Source: Bacteroides sp.
Lineage (GTDB): Bacteria > Bacillota > Clostridia > Lachnospirales > Lachnospiraceae
Assembly: GCA_023666705.1 (NCBI GenBank)
Contig: JAMPBO010000001.1
Coordinates: forward strand, 1-64,000
DNA: 64,000 nucleotides
Direction: 5' to 3'
Below the pieces are notes generated by a model. It was not told where the DNA came from and did not search any database. It saw nothing but the letters and a program-made list of their open reading frames with translations. Shown here piece by piece: positions 26,705-35,323 of this stretch; the first letter of the stretch is position 1; each line of letters opens with the position of its first letter. Both the position numbers and the translations under genes were made by a program.

Positions 26705-27901
26705 TTGTTTACGGATTTTTTGTACGTTTGCAGAGACAAAGGTTTAAAAATATCCCTTACGGAGTGGATTACATTTATGGATGCACTTGACCGTGGGCTT
26801 GCATATTCTTCCCTTGAGGGCTTGTACAATTTGGGAAGAATGATACTGGTAAAGACGGAATCGGACTACGATAAGTACGACATTGCCTTTATGGAGTATT
26901 TTAAAAATGTCCATGTGGAGGAGGAGCTTCCTGCCGATATTCTGAAATTTCTGGATAAGGGCGAGATGGACACAACGGATTTGAATAAGGATATTTACAG
27001 CTTTGACCGTGAAGTTAATATGGACGAAACCAAGCGTATGTTTCGTGAGCGGGTTACGGAGCAAAAGGAGGAGCATAACGGCGGAAACTATTGGATTGGA
27101 ACAAGCGGTGGCTCTGCATTTGGACATGACGGACGCAATCCCGGCGGTATACGTGTGAGCGGACAATCGGGCATGAGAACGGCATTTCAGGTTATGGGAG
27201 AGCGGAAATATGCTGATTTCAGACACGATAAAACTTTGGATATCCGCCAGTTTCAGGTTGCTTTTAGAAAGCTCAGACAATTTTCAACAAGGTTGGATGT
27301 TGCCAAGACAGAGCTGGATTTAGATAAGACAATTGATTCCACCTGCAATAACGGCGGCTACTTAAAGCTTGAGTTTGATAAGCCGAGAAAGAATTCCGTT
27401 AAGCTTCTTTTGCTGTTTGACTGCGGCGGTACGATGATGCCGTTTAGTGAAATGTGTAATGACCTGTTTCAGGCAGTTCACAAGGCAAATCATTTTAAGG
27501 ATGTAAAAACCTATTATTTCCACAACTGTATTTATAGTAAAGTGTATAAGGATGCTGAGTGCGAATATGGGAACTGGATTGATTTAGATGATTTATTCCG
27601 CCATACTGACAAGGATTACAAGGTAATTATCGTAGGAGATGCACAGATGGCGCCGGAAGAATTATTTGATAAAAACGGAAATTACCGGGGTCCAAATGAT
27701 GGACGAAGTGGGTATGAATGGAATAAAATGTTTAGAGAGAAATATAAAAAGGCTGTGTGGTTAAATCCAAGATTTCATGGCAGGCTGAATTCACTGGCAT
27801 GGATGGAGTCCGAAAAAACCCTGGCTGAGATATATGATATGTATCCGCTTACGGTTGATGGTCTCAAGGAAGCAATAACAAAGCTAATGGCTCCAAGATA
27901 A
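26705..27901 (+). CDS. VWA (CoxE-like) partner of the MoxR ATPase
   Basis: 398 residues from TTG 26705, directly after the MoxR stop, with GAGGAG about 10 bases upstream. The N-terminal half is helical and charged; the C-terminal half is a von Willebrand A domain beginning LLLLFDCGGTMMPF (about 235-248). The metal site is D-C-G-G-T instead of canonical DxSxS, as in some CoxE-like proteins. Predicted cytoplasmic adaptor of the MoxR ATPase. Confidence 0.87.
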   Translation: MFTDFLYVCRDKGLKISLTEWITFMDALDRGLAYSSLEGLYNLGRMILVKTESDYDKYDIAFMEYFKNVHVEEELPADILKFLDKGEMDTTDLNKDIYSFDREVNMDETKRMFRERVTEQKEEHNGGNYWIGTSGGSAFGHDGRNPGGIRVSGQSGMRTAFQVMGERKYADFRHDKTLDIRQFQVAFRKLRQFSTRLDVAKTELDLDKTIDSTCNNGGYLKLEFDKPRKNSVKLLLLFDCGGTMMPFSEMCNDLFQAVHKANHFKDVKTYYFHNCIYSKVYKDAECEYGNWIDLDDLFRHTDKDYKVIIVGDAQMAPEELFDKNGNYRGPNDGRSGYEWNKMFREKYKKAVWLNPRFHGRLNSLAWMESEKTLAEIYDMYPLTVDGLKEAITKLMAPR

Positions 27902-27931
27902 TACACAGTCTGATAAATGAGAGGTGATTAC

Positions 27932-28906
27932 ATGGGTGAGGAATACAAAACAGGAACAGGTATTGTTTTAAATGGCGGCGGTGGAAAAGGTGCGTATCAG
28001 ATAGGTGTGTTAAAGTCCCTGAAGGAAAACGGGATTTTGGACAATGTAACAGCTATTTCCGGCGTTTCAATCGGGGCAATCAATGCCATGCTTTATGCCA
28101 TGGATGATTTTTCCCTTATGTATGATGCATGGCGGGATATTGATATGGAAACCGTGTTTGATATTGATTTGGATATGCTTCTTTCAAACCGGTTTCATTT
28201 TTCAAGGGATGAAATGCTTGAAATGATATCAAAATACATTAATTTTGAGAAACTGATTAATTCACCTTATGATATTTATGCAACCATGTGCAGACTCGGA
28301 AGTTCGGAAAACGGAAACCCTGAGCTTGTGGAACTTACAAACAGTATAAATGGCGGTCAAACTGAGCCAAAATATGTACGGATAAAGGATTATGATACAG
28401 AAAACATTAAAAAAATTCTACTTGCATCAACAGCACTTCCGATTGTATATGAGGCAGTGGAGTTTGAGGGTGGTTATTACCGTGATGGCGGAATATGTGA
28501 CAATGAGCCGATTAAACCGCTTTATGATGCAGGGATACGCGATTTTATTATAATCGGTCTCCAGCATGGAAAAAAGTTTGACGGTTCCAAATGGAAGGAT
28601 GCGAAATTTGTAACTATATATCCAAGCTGTGACTTAGGAAGCCTGATATCAGGTACATTAAATTTTACGGACAGGGCAGTTGATTTCAGACTTATGCTTG
28701 GTGAAAAGGATGGGCTTCGGGCAATTAAAACACAATTTGAAAAGGATGATGCATACATACGTATGGAGCCGGCACTTGCCAAAATGGATTACGATGAAAT
28801 TACAATGCGTTTAAAGACGGAGCTGACAGTAAAAAATGTCGAGTCCCGTATCAACTCCAACATAGATAAATTTAATAAGCTTGCACAACAATTTGAAAAT
28901 TATTAA
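27932..28906 (+). CDS. Patatin-like phospholipase
   Basis: 324 residues from ATG 27932 (GAGAGGTG 7 bases upstream; ATG 27917 has no site). Glycine-rich oxyanion loop LNGGGGKGAYQIGVL (about 12-26), nucleophile elbow GVSIG (about 45-49, Ser47) and the DGG catalytic Asp (YYRDGGICDNEP, about 187-198). Ser-Asp dyad lipid acyl hydrolase of the bacterial RssA/YlbK kind, no signal peptide. Substrate and regulation not visible. Confidence 0.92.
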   Translation: MGEEYKTGTGIVLNGGGGKGAYQIGVLKSLKENGILDNVTAISGVSIGAINAMLYAMDDFSLMYDAWRDIDMETVFDIDLDMLLSNRFHFSRDEMLEMISKYINFEKLINSPYDIYATMCRLGSSENGNPELVELTNSINGGQTEPKYVRIKDYDTENIKKILLASTALPIVYEAVEFEGGYYRDGGICDNEPIKPLYDAGIRDFIIIGLQHGKKFDGSKWKDAKFVTIYPSCDLGSLISGTLNFTDRAVDFRLMLGEKDGLRAIKTQFEKDDAYIRMEPALAKMDYDEITMRLKTELTVKNVESRINSNIDKFNKLAQQFENY

Positions 28907-28927
28907 AGGTTAAAAGGGGGTATTTTT

Positions 28928-29542
28928 ATGTCAGACAAAATTATTACAATCGGAAGGCAGTTTGGAAGCAATGGAAGGGAAATCGGAAGAACACTTGCAT
29001 CAAAGCTTGGAATTCCTTTTTATGACAAGGAACTCCTTAACGAGACAGCAAAAAACAGCGGCATGAGCGAGGCTGTACTGAAAACCCTTGATGAAAAGCC
29101 ATCAAAGAGCTTTTTGTACTCCATCGTCATGGATCCGTACAGCTTTGGATTTGCTGCAAACGGCTATCATACGGACTTAAACCAAAAGGCGTTTCAGGCA
29201 ACCTTTGACACCATCAATAAAATAGGAGAGGATGGACCATGTGTTATTGTTGGACGATGTGCAGATTATGCCCTCAGAAAAAATCCAAATCTGGTGAGCC
29301 TGTTTATCCATGCTCCTTTAGAAAAACGGATTGAACGGATTATGGAGCGGTTCAATCTGACCTACGACAAAGCGAAATCCCAGATTTCAAGGGAGGATAA
29401 GGCAAGGGCATCCTATTACAATTTCTACACGTCAAAAAAATGGGGTGCACTTGACAGCTATGACGTATTTATAAATAGCAGCTTGATGAGCATTGAAGAT
29501 AATGTGGATTTTATTATTGAATACATGAAGAAAATAAAGTAA
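28928..29542 (+). CDS. Cytidylate kinase-like family protein
   Basis: 204 residues. ITIGRQFGSNGREIGRTLASKLGIPFYDKELL is the cytidylate-kinase-like P-loop variant (GRxxGSxGxEIG) and CVIVGRCADYAL (about 98-109) a second conserved block; IERIMERFNLTYDKAKSQI is the lid. This family replaces the usual GKS(T) Walker A and its substrate is not established. Canonical cmk is not in the window. Starts 21 bases after the patatin. Confidence 0.88.
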   Translation: MSDKIITIGRQFGSNGREIGRTLASKLGIPFYDKELLNETAKNSGMSEAVLKTLDEKPSKSFLYSIVMDPYSFGFAANGYHTDLNQKAFQATFDTINKIGEDGPCVIVGRCADYALRKNPNLVSLFIHAPLEKRIERIMERFNLTYDKAKSQISREDKARASYYNFYTSKKWGALDSYDVFINSSLMSIEDNVDFIIEYMKKIK

Positions 29543-29564
29543 CTAGGAAAGGAAAGACATTGCA

Positions 29565-30272
29565 ATGAAACGATTGATAAAAAGCTTTTCAAGAGCTTCA
29601 CTGATACTTTTGTTTGCTGGGGTTGTTATGCTTGCCTCACTAATAAGGAGCAATACATTTCCACAGCTTTTTATGCCTGCCCATGATTATGATGAGGTGC
29701 TAAAGGACGGCTTGAAGAAAGGACAGCATATTAAAGGCAGTATTTATTACAGTTTTGGAAGCTTTGCATCGCAGGAAAGCTACACACAATATGAAAATTC
29801 AAGGACAGCCTCAAAAACCACAGGTTATTTTTATATGATTCCTGTAGGTGAGCAGGGCATGGCAGCAATTTATGTCCGCAAAGATGATTTGAGTGCAATG
29901 AAAGCTTTAACAGAGGAAACCGAAGCTTATCTGGCAGGCGGTGAATTACCAAAGACAACCATACATTTTGAAGGCACTGCAGTTAAAATGGAAAAACAGC
30001 TGAAAGGTTTAGAGGCGGCTTTCAGGGATGAACTGAAGCAAGCGGGTTACACGGAAGCTGACATAGAAGAAATGATTTCAACCTACACCGATGGCGAATG
30101 TCTTGTGCTTTACGGACCTGCGGATATGTCCGTCATGTATGTTATGACTGCCATTGCATTTGTACTTATTTTGATAGGAATTGTTTTAGTTGTGCGGAGG
30201 TACCGGAAAGTGGCGGAATATGATAAGATGGGAACAGGCGGATTGACACAGACGACAGATGGGGTTGAATAA
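29565..30272 (+). CDS. Unknown two-TM membrane protein
   Basis: 235 residues: an N-terminal membrane segment (about 9-27), an external domain of about 155 residues and a C-terminal membrane segment (about 186-206) followed by a basic stop-transfer RRYRK. Architecture and scattered patterns (TGYFYMIPVGEQG, HFEGTAVKMEKQLKGL) resemble the protein at 7058-7756. No named domain recognised. A hairpin terminator follows at 30331. Confidence 0.7.
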   Translation: MKRLIKSFSRASLILLFAGVVMLASLIRSNTFPQLFMPAHDYDEVLKDGLKKGQHIKGSIYYSFGSFASQESYTQYENSRTASKTTGYFYMIPVGEQGMAAIYVRKDDLSAMKALTEETEAYLAGGELPKTTIHFEGTAVKMEKQLKGLEAAFRDELKQAGYTEADIEEMISTYTDGECLVLYGPADMSVMYVMTAIAFVLILIGIVLVVRRYRKVAEYDKMGTGGLTQTTDGVE

Positions 30273-30330
30273 GATAGGAATGGACATCTGTAAAGATGTA
30301 TGGTGTAAATGGATAGGCAATTGCTGATTG

Positions 30331-30359
30331 AAAGCATCCACGTGAGTGGGTGCTTTTTC
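30331..30359 (+). terminator. Rho-independent terminator
   Basis: AGCATCCAC / GTGGGTGCT stem of 9 bp (one G-T pair), loop GTGA-type, then TTTTTCTT. It ends the core gene block before the accessory island. Confidence 0.85.
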
Positions 30360-30723
30360 TTACTTAAAATAAATTTGAAATTTTTGTATAAGAGACCTGT
30401 TTATAGGACTTATAATGTTGTATAATATATAGGAGAAGTAAATCTTCTAGCCCGCAAAGGTATAATAAATATTTTTACATTTGGCATAACAAATGTGCCT
30501 TTCTGTCCCTTTACTTTCTGTATAAATTAATTTAATATAAATTAGTATAAATAATTTAGGGAGAAGCGAAATGGAAAAAAGCAATTTTAGAAATGAGCAA
30601 AATATTTTGATTTAAAAATATAGTTATATTATATAAGGTTACAAGAACATTGTCCGATGTATATATTCTAAAGATTAGAGTTTTGCTCATAGGTATTTTA
30701 AATTATAAAGGAGGTGAATGAAA

Positions 30724-30849
30724 ATGATACATAATTTGTTATATTTGATACTCTGCCCATTTATTTTTTTATGGAATGGTCTTGTTGGAACCCATAGTAT
30801 AATTTATTTAATACTTCTCATAGGCATGCTGTCTACTCGAAAAAAATAA
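30724..30849 (+). CDS. Small hydrophobic membrane peptide (41 aa)
   Basis: A 41-residue frame from ATG 30724 with an excellent AAGGAGGTGA site (30710-30719). Sequence is two hydrophobic stretches (about 5-20 and 25-37) joined by a short polar turn and ended by STRKK, so a membrane hairpin. Not recognised. Possible roles are a membrane-active peptide or small transporter accessory; it lies alone at the island's left edge. Confidence 0.5.
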   Translation: MIHNLLYLILCPFIFLWNGLVGTHSIIYLILLIGMLSTRKK

Positions 30850-31106
30850 TATTTTATAGATATTAGTAAAACGCATTATTAATTATACTATTTGAGGTTG
30901 ATGTAAGTGTAGCATCGGTAAGCGGGGCGGTAATAGACAAAGAAACAGAAAATTCTGATTGCTCAAATGATGTTGAAAATTCACATTTTTTGTAATATAC
31001 TAAAATTATTGTAAATAAAAATAAGAGCTACTCAGATGACAACAAGTTATAAAAAACTTTGAAAATTACTGATTGTCTTGCAAGATGAGTATTCCGTTTT
31101 AAATAA

Positions 31107-31169
31107 GCACCTTTTTCGGAAATTCAGAGCATTCTTTTCCGAAAAAGCAGTGCATACCTTTCCAAAAAA
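31107..31169 (+). promoter_or_regulatory. Three iteron-like repeats and a 12-bp inverted repeat upstream of the helicase operon
   Basis: Related units start at 31107 (GCACCTTTTTCGGAAA), 31129 (GCATTCTTTTCCGAAAAA) and 31152 (GCATACCTTTCCAAAAAA), spaced 22 and 23 bases, about two helical turns. The first two also form a perfect 12-bp inverted repeat, CTTTTTCGGAAA (31111-31122) and TTTCCGAAAAAG (31136-31147). This could be an operator or an RNA hairpin. Confidence 0.4.
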
Positions 31170-31318
31170 GAGTGTAGGTATCAATTAATACTCAGATGGA
31201 ATCTCTATTTCATGCTCTATCTGAAAAAGGTGAAGGTTATCCTTCTTAAAGCTTTGATTACACAAAGTTCGTTGTATATTGGTGCAATTCATTAGACGCA
31301 AATGTATACCGAGCAAAA

Positions 31319-32779
31319 ATGAAAATAAAAAACGAAAGGATTAAGTATTGTTATACTGGTAAAATTATGCAGGTAGCTTATGATACATTTTTGCAATCTA
31401 AAGTTTTTGCTACACAAAATTGTTTGGATGAACCCTATAGATATGTGTGTACTTATTGCGGTGAAGAAGTATTTATTGCTGCAAAGGACAGCAATAGCAT
31501 GGTAGCTCATTTTAGACATCGTAGTGGTAATAATGATGTTGATTGCGACAAGTATCTTGGCAAATTTGGATCGGTAAGTGTAAAATCTGAAAGTCAAAAG
31601 AGCGATAGGGAAAAGGTGGAATTCTATTTCAATAATACTACGAAGTGTTTTACTATAGGGATTCGCTTTAGTGAAAATGAAATATTAGAATATGAAGGGA
31701 AAAATGCTGTCCTTGAGATAAGCATTCGCAGAGATGCCAAGCCGTTCTTTAGTCAAAAAATAAATAGTGCAAATTTTCCGACGGATGATGCAAAATTGGT
31801 TGTGCTTGAGACATTTTCCCCAGTTTATTTTATATCAAATTCATTTAGTCATAATAAAAAACCATATATGATATTTCGTGAAAAAGAACCTTCTTTTTTT
31901 AAAATCAAAGGAAAAGAGCAGGAATTCAACGCAAAATTAGTTAGAAGCGATGCATTATATACTGGTGTCCGATATTTCGTTGCACTTGCGGGTAGCAATA
32001 GAGTTCAATTAAAACTAAGAAAGTTGTCAGGAATATATATTGAGCAGGAATTTGATTTTATGTTTATTGAAAAGCATATATGGGCTTCTGTAATTATGAT
32101 TAAAAATAAAACAACTGAAATTGACGATGCTCTTGCACAGTGGAACTATACACTTGATACTTCCGAAGCTATTATGTTATTATGGCCGCCTTCTTATGAA
32201 ATTGATGACATTAATTTTATATGTGCAAATGAAGCATTTTTATCAAGTAGTTTTCAACTACAACCTTGCAGAAATATTAATACAGATTTTGATAGTATTC
32301 AAGCAATTGATTCGAATATTACAAAAGTCACAGTTGACAAGCACATCAAGATTTCAAGAAAGGGAGCTGAAATAGAGATAAATGCTCGAAACTCTAATTT
32401 GCTTTTAAAACAAAATAATGTTGGGGAGCAATTTGTAGAAAAATTTACTGTTCCTAAAGAGAATAGATATTATCTGTTTTCTGATAGTGGCGTACGAGAA
32501 TTGACATATGGTGAAAATGTTGTATTAACTGGAAATTCTTATATATGTGAATACTCAAATGGATGTCTGATACGAATTATAAAGACAGTTGAAGATTCTG
32601 AACTAAAGGGAGAAGAACTGTTTATTGACATAATTAAACATTATAAAGTTTTTGAACCATATAAAGGTATTTGTGCCGATGGGAAACCTGATTTCATAGT
32701 GAATTACATAAATAGTTGTAAAAAAACAGGAATAATTAATTCTTTAGTCAAAAAATATATTGAGGAGAGCAAATTATGA
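31319..32779 (+). CDS. CoiA-like zinc-finger protein, first gene of the helicase operon
   Basis: 486 residues. Near the N-terminus Cys44-x2-Cys47, His64-x2-His67 (HFRH) and Cys76 form a zinc-finger like that of CoiA-type competence/nuclease proteins (C..C ... HF.H). The rest is mostly predicted beta-strand with no family I recognise. I see no clear PD-(D/E)XK nuclease core, which CoiA proteins usually carry. The start has only a weak ribosome site (GAG). Its stop overlaps the next ATG (ATGA at 32776), so the two are translationally coupled. Probable DNA- or protein-binding component of a defence-type system. Confidence 0.6.
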   Translation: MKIKNERIKYCYTGKIMQVAYDTFLQSKVFATQNCLDEPYRYVCTYCGEEVFIAAKDSNSMVAHFRHRSGNNDVDCDKYLGKFGSVSVKSESQKSDREKVEFYFNNTTKCFTIGIRFSENEILEYEGKNAVLEISIRRDAKPFFSQKINSANFPTDDAKLVVLETFSPVYFISNSFSHNKKPYMIFREKEPSFFKIKGKEQEFNAKLVRSDALYTGVRYFVALAGSNRVQLKLRKLSGIYIEQEFDFMFIEKHIWASVIMIKNKTTEIDDALAQWNYTLDTSEAIMLLWPPSYEIDDINFICANEAFLSSSFQLQPCRNINTDFDSIQAIDSNITKVTVDKHIKISRKGAEIEINARNSNLLLKQNNVGEQFVEKFTVPKENRYYLFSDSGVRELTYGENVVLTGNSYICEYSNGCLIRIIKTVEDSELKGEELFIDIIKHYKVFEPYKGICADGKPDFIVNYINSCKKTGIINSLVKKYIEESKL

Positions 32780-34335
32780 AATATTTAGATCTTTTATCAT
32801 CGGAAGAAATACAATATATTTGCACCTCAATACCACATTGTGATATCATAAAATATTTTAAAAAGAATCCGAAGGAATTTACTAAAATTCGTCCGGGATT
32901 TCGCCCTGCCACCGTAACCCCAAAGGATGCTACAAAACTTTTGACAAGTAATATAAGTCGTAATTTTGTGTCTTCATTTGTTGAAAAGATTATAGAAAGA
33001 TGGCTATTGCAAATACAGGATGCATATGAAAGATATCTTGATGAAGAAAAAAGTGAAACGGCGGCTATTGTTCATACATTATCTCAGTCTTATTTTTCAG
33101 ATAATGTTGTGGCATATTTTAAATTGACTGATAAGGATTATTCAGATGAACAGATTTCTTTGATTTCTGATATGGTGTATGATTACAAAATCACCAAACA
33201 ACAGATAGAGGATTTAAATGAGAGCATTCAAAAACTTAAAACAACTATTCAGAATATGGAATCAGAGACAAAAAAGAAAGATTTGGAAACAAAAAAAATT
33301 CAAAAGAAACTTCAACAAGCTTTAAAGGAATTAGAACTTTTTCAGGGAATTTCATTAGATTTAGAAAGGTGCAAAGATAAAGTAATAACTTTAGAAGTTC
33401 AAAAGAAACAACAAAAAAAACGGATAGATGAGCTTTTGTTGCAAAAAAATGAAATTATTAAAGAAAAAGAAGCATTAGAGAGCGACATAGTTTTACGTAT
33501 CGAAAACGAAAGAAAGAGAAAATTAAATTCAGGTGTTCGAGAGTTTTCTTTATTGAGACCAAATGATATGAAAGAATTTCAAGAAAATCTATCTTATATT
33601 TTTGAAGACTTGGGAATCGGAGGTTCTGTACCTGGTATTGCATTGTTGAATAAATATCTTGCTAATGTATTGTTTTGTGGTATTCCCATAATAATAAGCG
33701 AACAATCAGGCTTGACGCTTGCCATGTGTGTTGCAAACGCTTTAATTGGGACACAAGAAATATCTTTATTAAGGTATACTCCAGATGTAACTGAAGAAGA
33801 TATTTTAAATTTTCTGTCTGAGTCTAAACGTGTTATTCTGTTGGATAACTTTATCGGTAATTATAACGAAACATTATTACTTCCGATTGTAAGAATGTAT
33901 GGAGATAAGATTATTTTTATGACAATACCATACGATCGTACGTTGAACTATATTTCTTCAGAGTTTTTAAAATATTGTAGTTACATAAACGTAAGTCATT
34001 TTAACCAGTTTACTGCCCAAGTTAAAATAAATGAGGATCCCCTTACAGTAACTGAAGAAATATATTCAATGGAAATTTCTAATAAACGAAGTCGTCATCT
34101 AAGAGTATTAAACGAAATTCTTGTGGAATTGTCTCTTGAATATTTGTCAACAAGTGTAGAACTGCATGGAATTTCAAATGATGATGATATTTCCGCTGAA
34201 CTAATATATAATATACTTCCTTATTGTACTTATGTTTGTAACAAACAACCTATGCGTTTGTCGGAAAAATTACAGAAGTATATGGGTAGATGTTCCTATA
34301 ATAAGTTGATTGGAGAATGGTTTACGAATGAATGA
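32776..34335 (+). CDS. Coiled-coil protein with degenerate P-loop-like domain
   Basis: 519 residues. A helical N-terminal region (1-135), a long coiled coil (about 138-250, Lys/Glu/Leu heptads) and a C-terminal alpha/beta domain. In the latter, IIISEQSGLTLA (about 305-316) occupies the place of a Walker A but lacks the Gly-Lys-Ser/Thr, while RVILLDNF (352-359) resembles a Walker B. This looks like a decayed AAA/STAND-type ATPase, perhaps a sensor or scaffold. Overlaps both neighbours (4 bases before, 8 after). No family recognised. Confidence 0.6.
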   Translation: MKYLDLLSSEEIQYICTSIPHCDIIKYFKKNPKEFTKIRPGFRPATVTPKDATKLLTSNISRNFVSSFVEKIIERWLLQIQDAYERYLDEEKSETAAIVHTLSQSYFSDNVVAYFKLTDKDYSDEQISLISDMVYDYKITKQQIEDLNESIQKLKTTIQNMESETKKKDLETKKIQKKLQQALKELELFQGISLDLERCKDKVITLEVQKKQQKKRIDELLLQKNEIIKEKEALESDIVLRIENERKRKLNSGVREFSLLRPNDMKEFQENLSYIFEDLGIGGSVPGIALLNKYLANVLFCGIPIIISEQSGLTLAMCVANALIGTQEISLLRYTPDVTEEDILNFLSESKRVILLDNFIGNYNETLLLPIVRMYGDKIIFMTIPYDRTLNYISSEFLKYCSYINVSHFNQFTAQVKINEDPLTVTEEIYSMEISNKRSRHLRVLNEILVELSLEYLSTSVELHGISNDDDISAELIYNILPYCTYVCNKQPMRLSEKLQKYMGRCSYNKLIGEWFTNE

Positions 34336-35320
34336 AATGATAAAATCCATGTCTATTGATATGAAAATTTTGCCATATACAGCGGAGAGTGAAGATTCTT
34401 TTATATATCGAGTTTTATTTTCTGCTTTGGGACAATGGTGTTTGTATATTCCACTCGGATCACAAAATGGTAGTCATGGAACAACAAAACATAACCAAAC
34501 ACATATATTAAACAATTTAATAAGCAAGTATAACGAGTTGTTTCCTAATACTGAAAAATCTCTCTGTTCTGATGAAGTTCGGTTATCTGTATTGATTAGA
34601 CATATATATCAAGAAGTTGGATATCTGTTTACAGACAATGAAAATCACAATCATTTATGTGATGTACAACGTGTTGTTAACACAGGAACCTCAAAGTTAT
34701 GTTTGAATTTATTGAATAAAAGTGAAATCAATGGACTGGGAGTATTTGACTTAGAAGTTGCTCCTTCGATTACATGGCAAGAACTTCTAATAAGAGATTC
34801 ACTTACGCCAAAACAGTATATAAATTCAAAATATGATATAGTTATGTTTGAGGATAGAGATTTGAATTATGATGATATGCAGTTTTTTAATCCGCTAGCC
34901 CATGCTTCTCCATCTCAGTCTTGGAATAATAAGATTTGCACAGAATTTACCATAGGACGTAAAAGTCTCACAGGACCATTTTATTTAATTCAGTCGTGTG
35001 ATGGGAATATTCTATATAGTTTGGAAGAGCAAAGTGCAACAGATTATAAACTAACAGCATTTGAGTATAGAAGGTTATATTTTGCACTAAAAAGTTTTTA
35101 CAATAATCCTGTAAAGATGCGAATTAAAAAAATAGATAATACATATTCCAAGCTTGTTTTTCAAGGTCATCTTCCAAATAGAGAATATTATTTACTGTTG
35201 CTTATTTCTTGGCCGGATCAGTGTGCTTTTAATAAGACAGAGTATATAATTAAAAATAGTTTTTTGCCATTTGTTTCTGAGGTAATATCAAATCTTGGAA
35301 TCAAAATTATAGGAGGTTAA
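34328..35320 (+). CDS. Unrecognised protein of the helicase operon
   Basis: 330 residues from ATG 34328, 11 bases after GGAGA and overlapping the preceding gene by 8 bases. No signal peptide or membrane segment. Notable patterns are a His-rich segment (NHNHLCDVQ, about 109-117), a central acidic FEDRDLNYDD and a C-terminal beta-rich part. I recognise no domain. Its fixed position just before the helicase (stop 35320, helicase ATG 35324) argues for a physical or functional partner. Confidence 0.6.
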   Translation: MNEMIKSMSIDMKILPYTAESEDSFIYRVLFSALGQWCLYIPLGSQNGSHGTTKHNQTHILNNLISKYNELFPNTEKSLCSDEVRLSVLIRHIYQEVGYLFTDNENHNHLCDVQRVVNTGTSKLCLNLLNKSEINGLGVFDLEVAPSITWQELLIRDSLTPKQYINSKYDIVMFEDRDLNYDDMQFFNPLAHASPSQSWNNKICTEFTIGRKSLTGPFYLIQSCDGNILYSLEEQSATDYKLTAFEYRRLYFALKSFYNNPVKMRIKKIDNTYSKLVFQGHLPNREYYLLLLISWPDQCAFNKTEYIIKNSFLPFVSEVISNLGIKIIGG

Positions 35321-35323
35321 ATT

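Larger units (their letters stand above)
30360..31318 (+). other. A/T-rich stretch of nearly 1 kb with little coding capacity
   Basis: Contains one convincing small gene (30724-30849) and a 14-codon frame at 30571-30615 with an AGGGAG site. A start-less frame at about 30899-30995 (VDVSVASVSGAVIDKE...) looks like protein sequence and could be a gene remnant. TATAAT-like boxes occur around 30411-30427. A 10-base repeat TACTCAGATG occurs at 31029 and 31189. No RNA gene was recognised. Confidence 0.6.
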
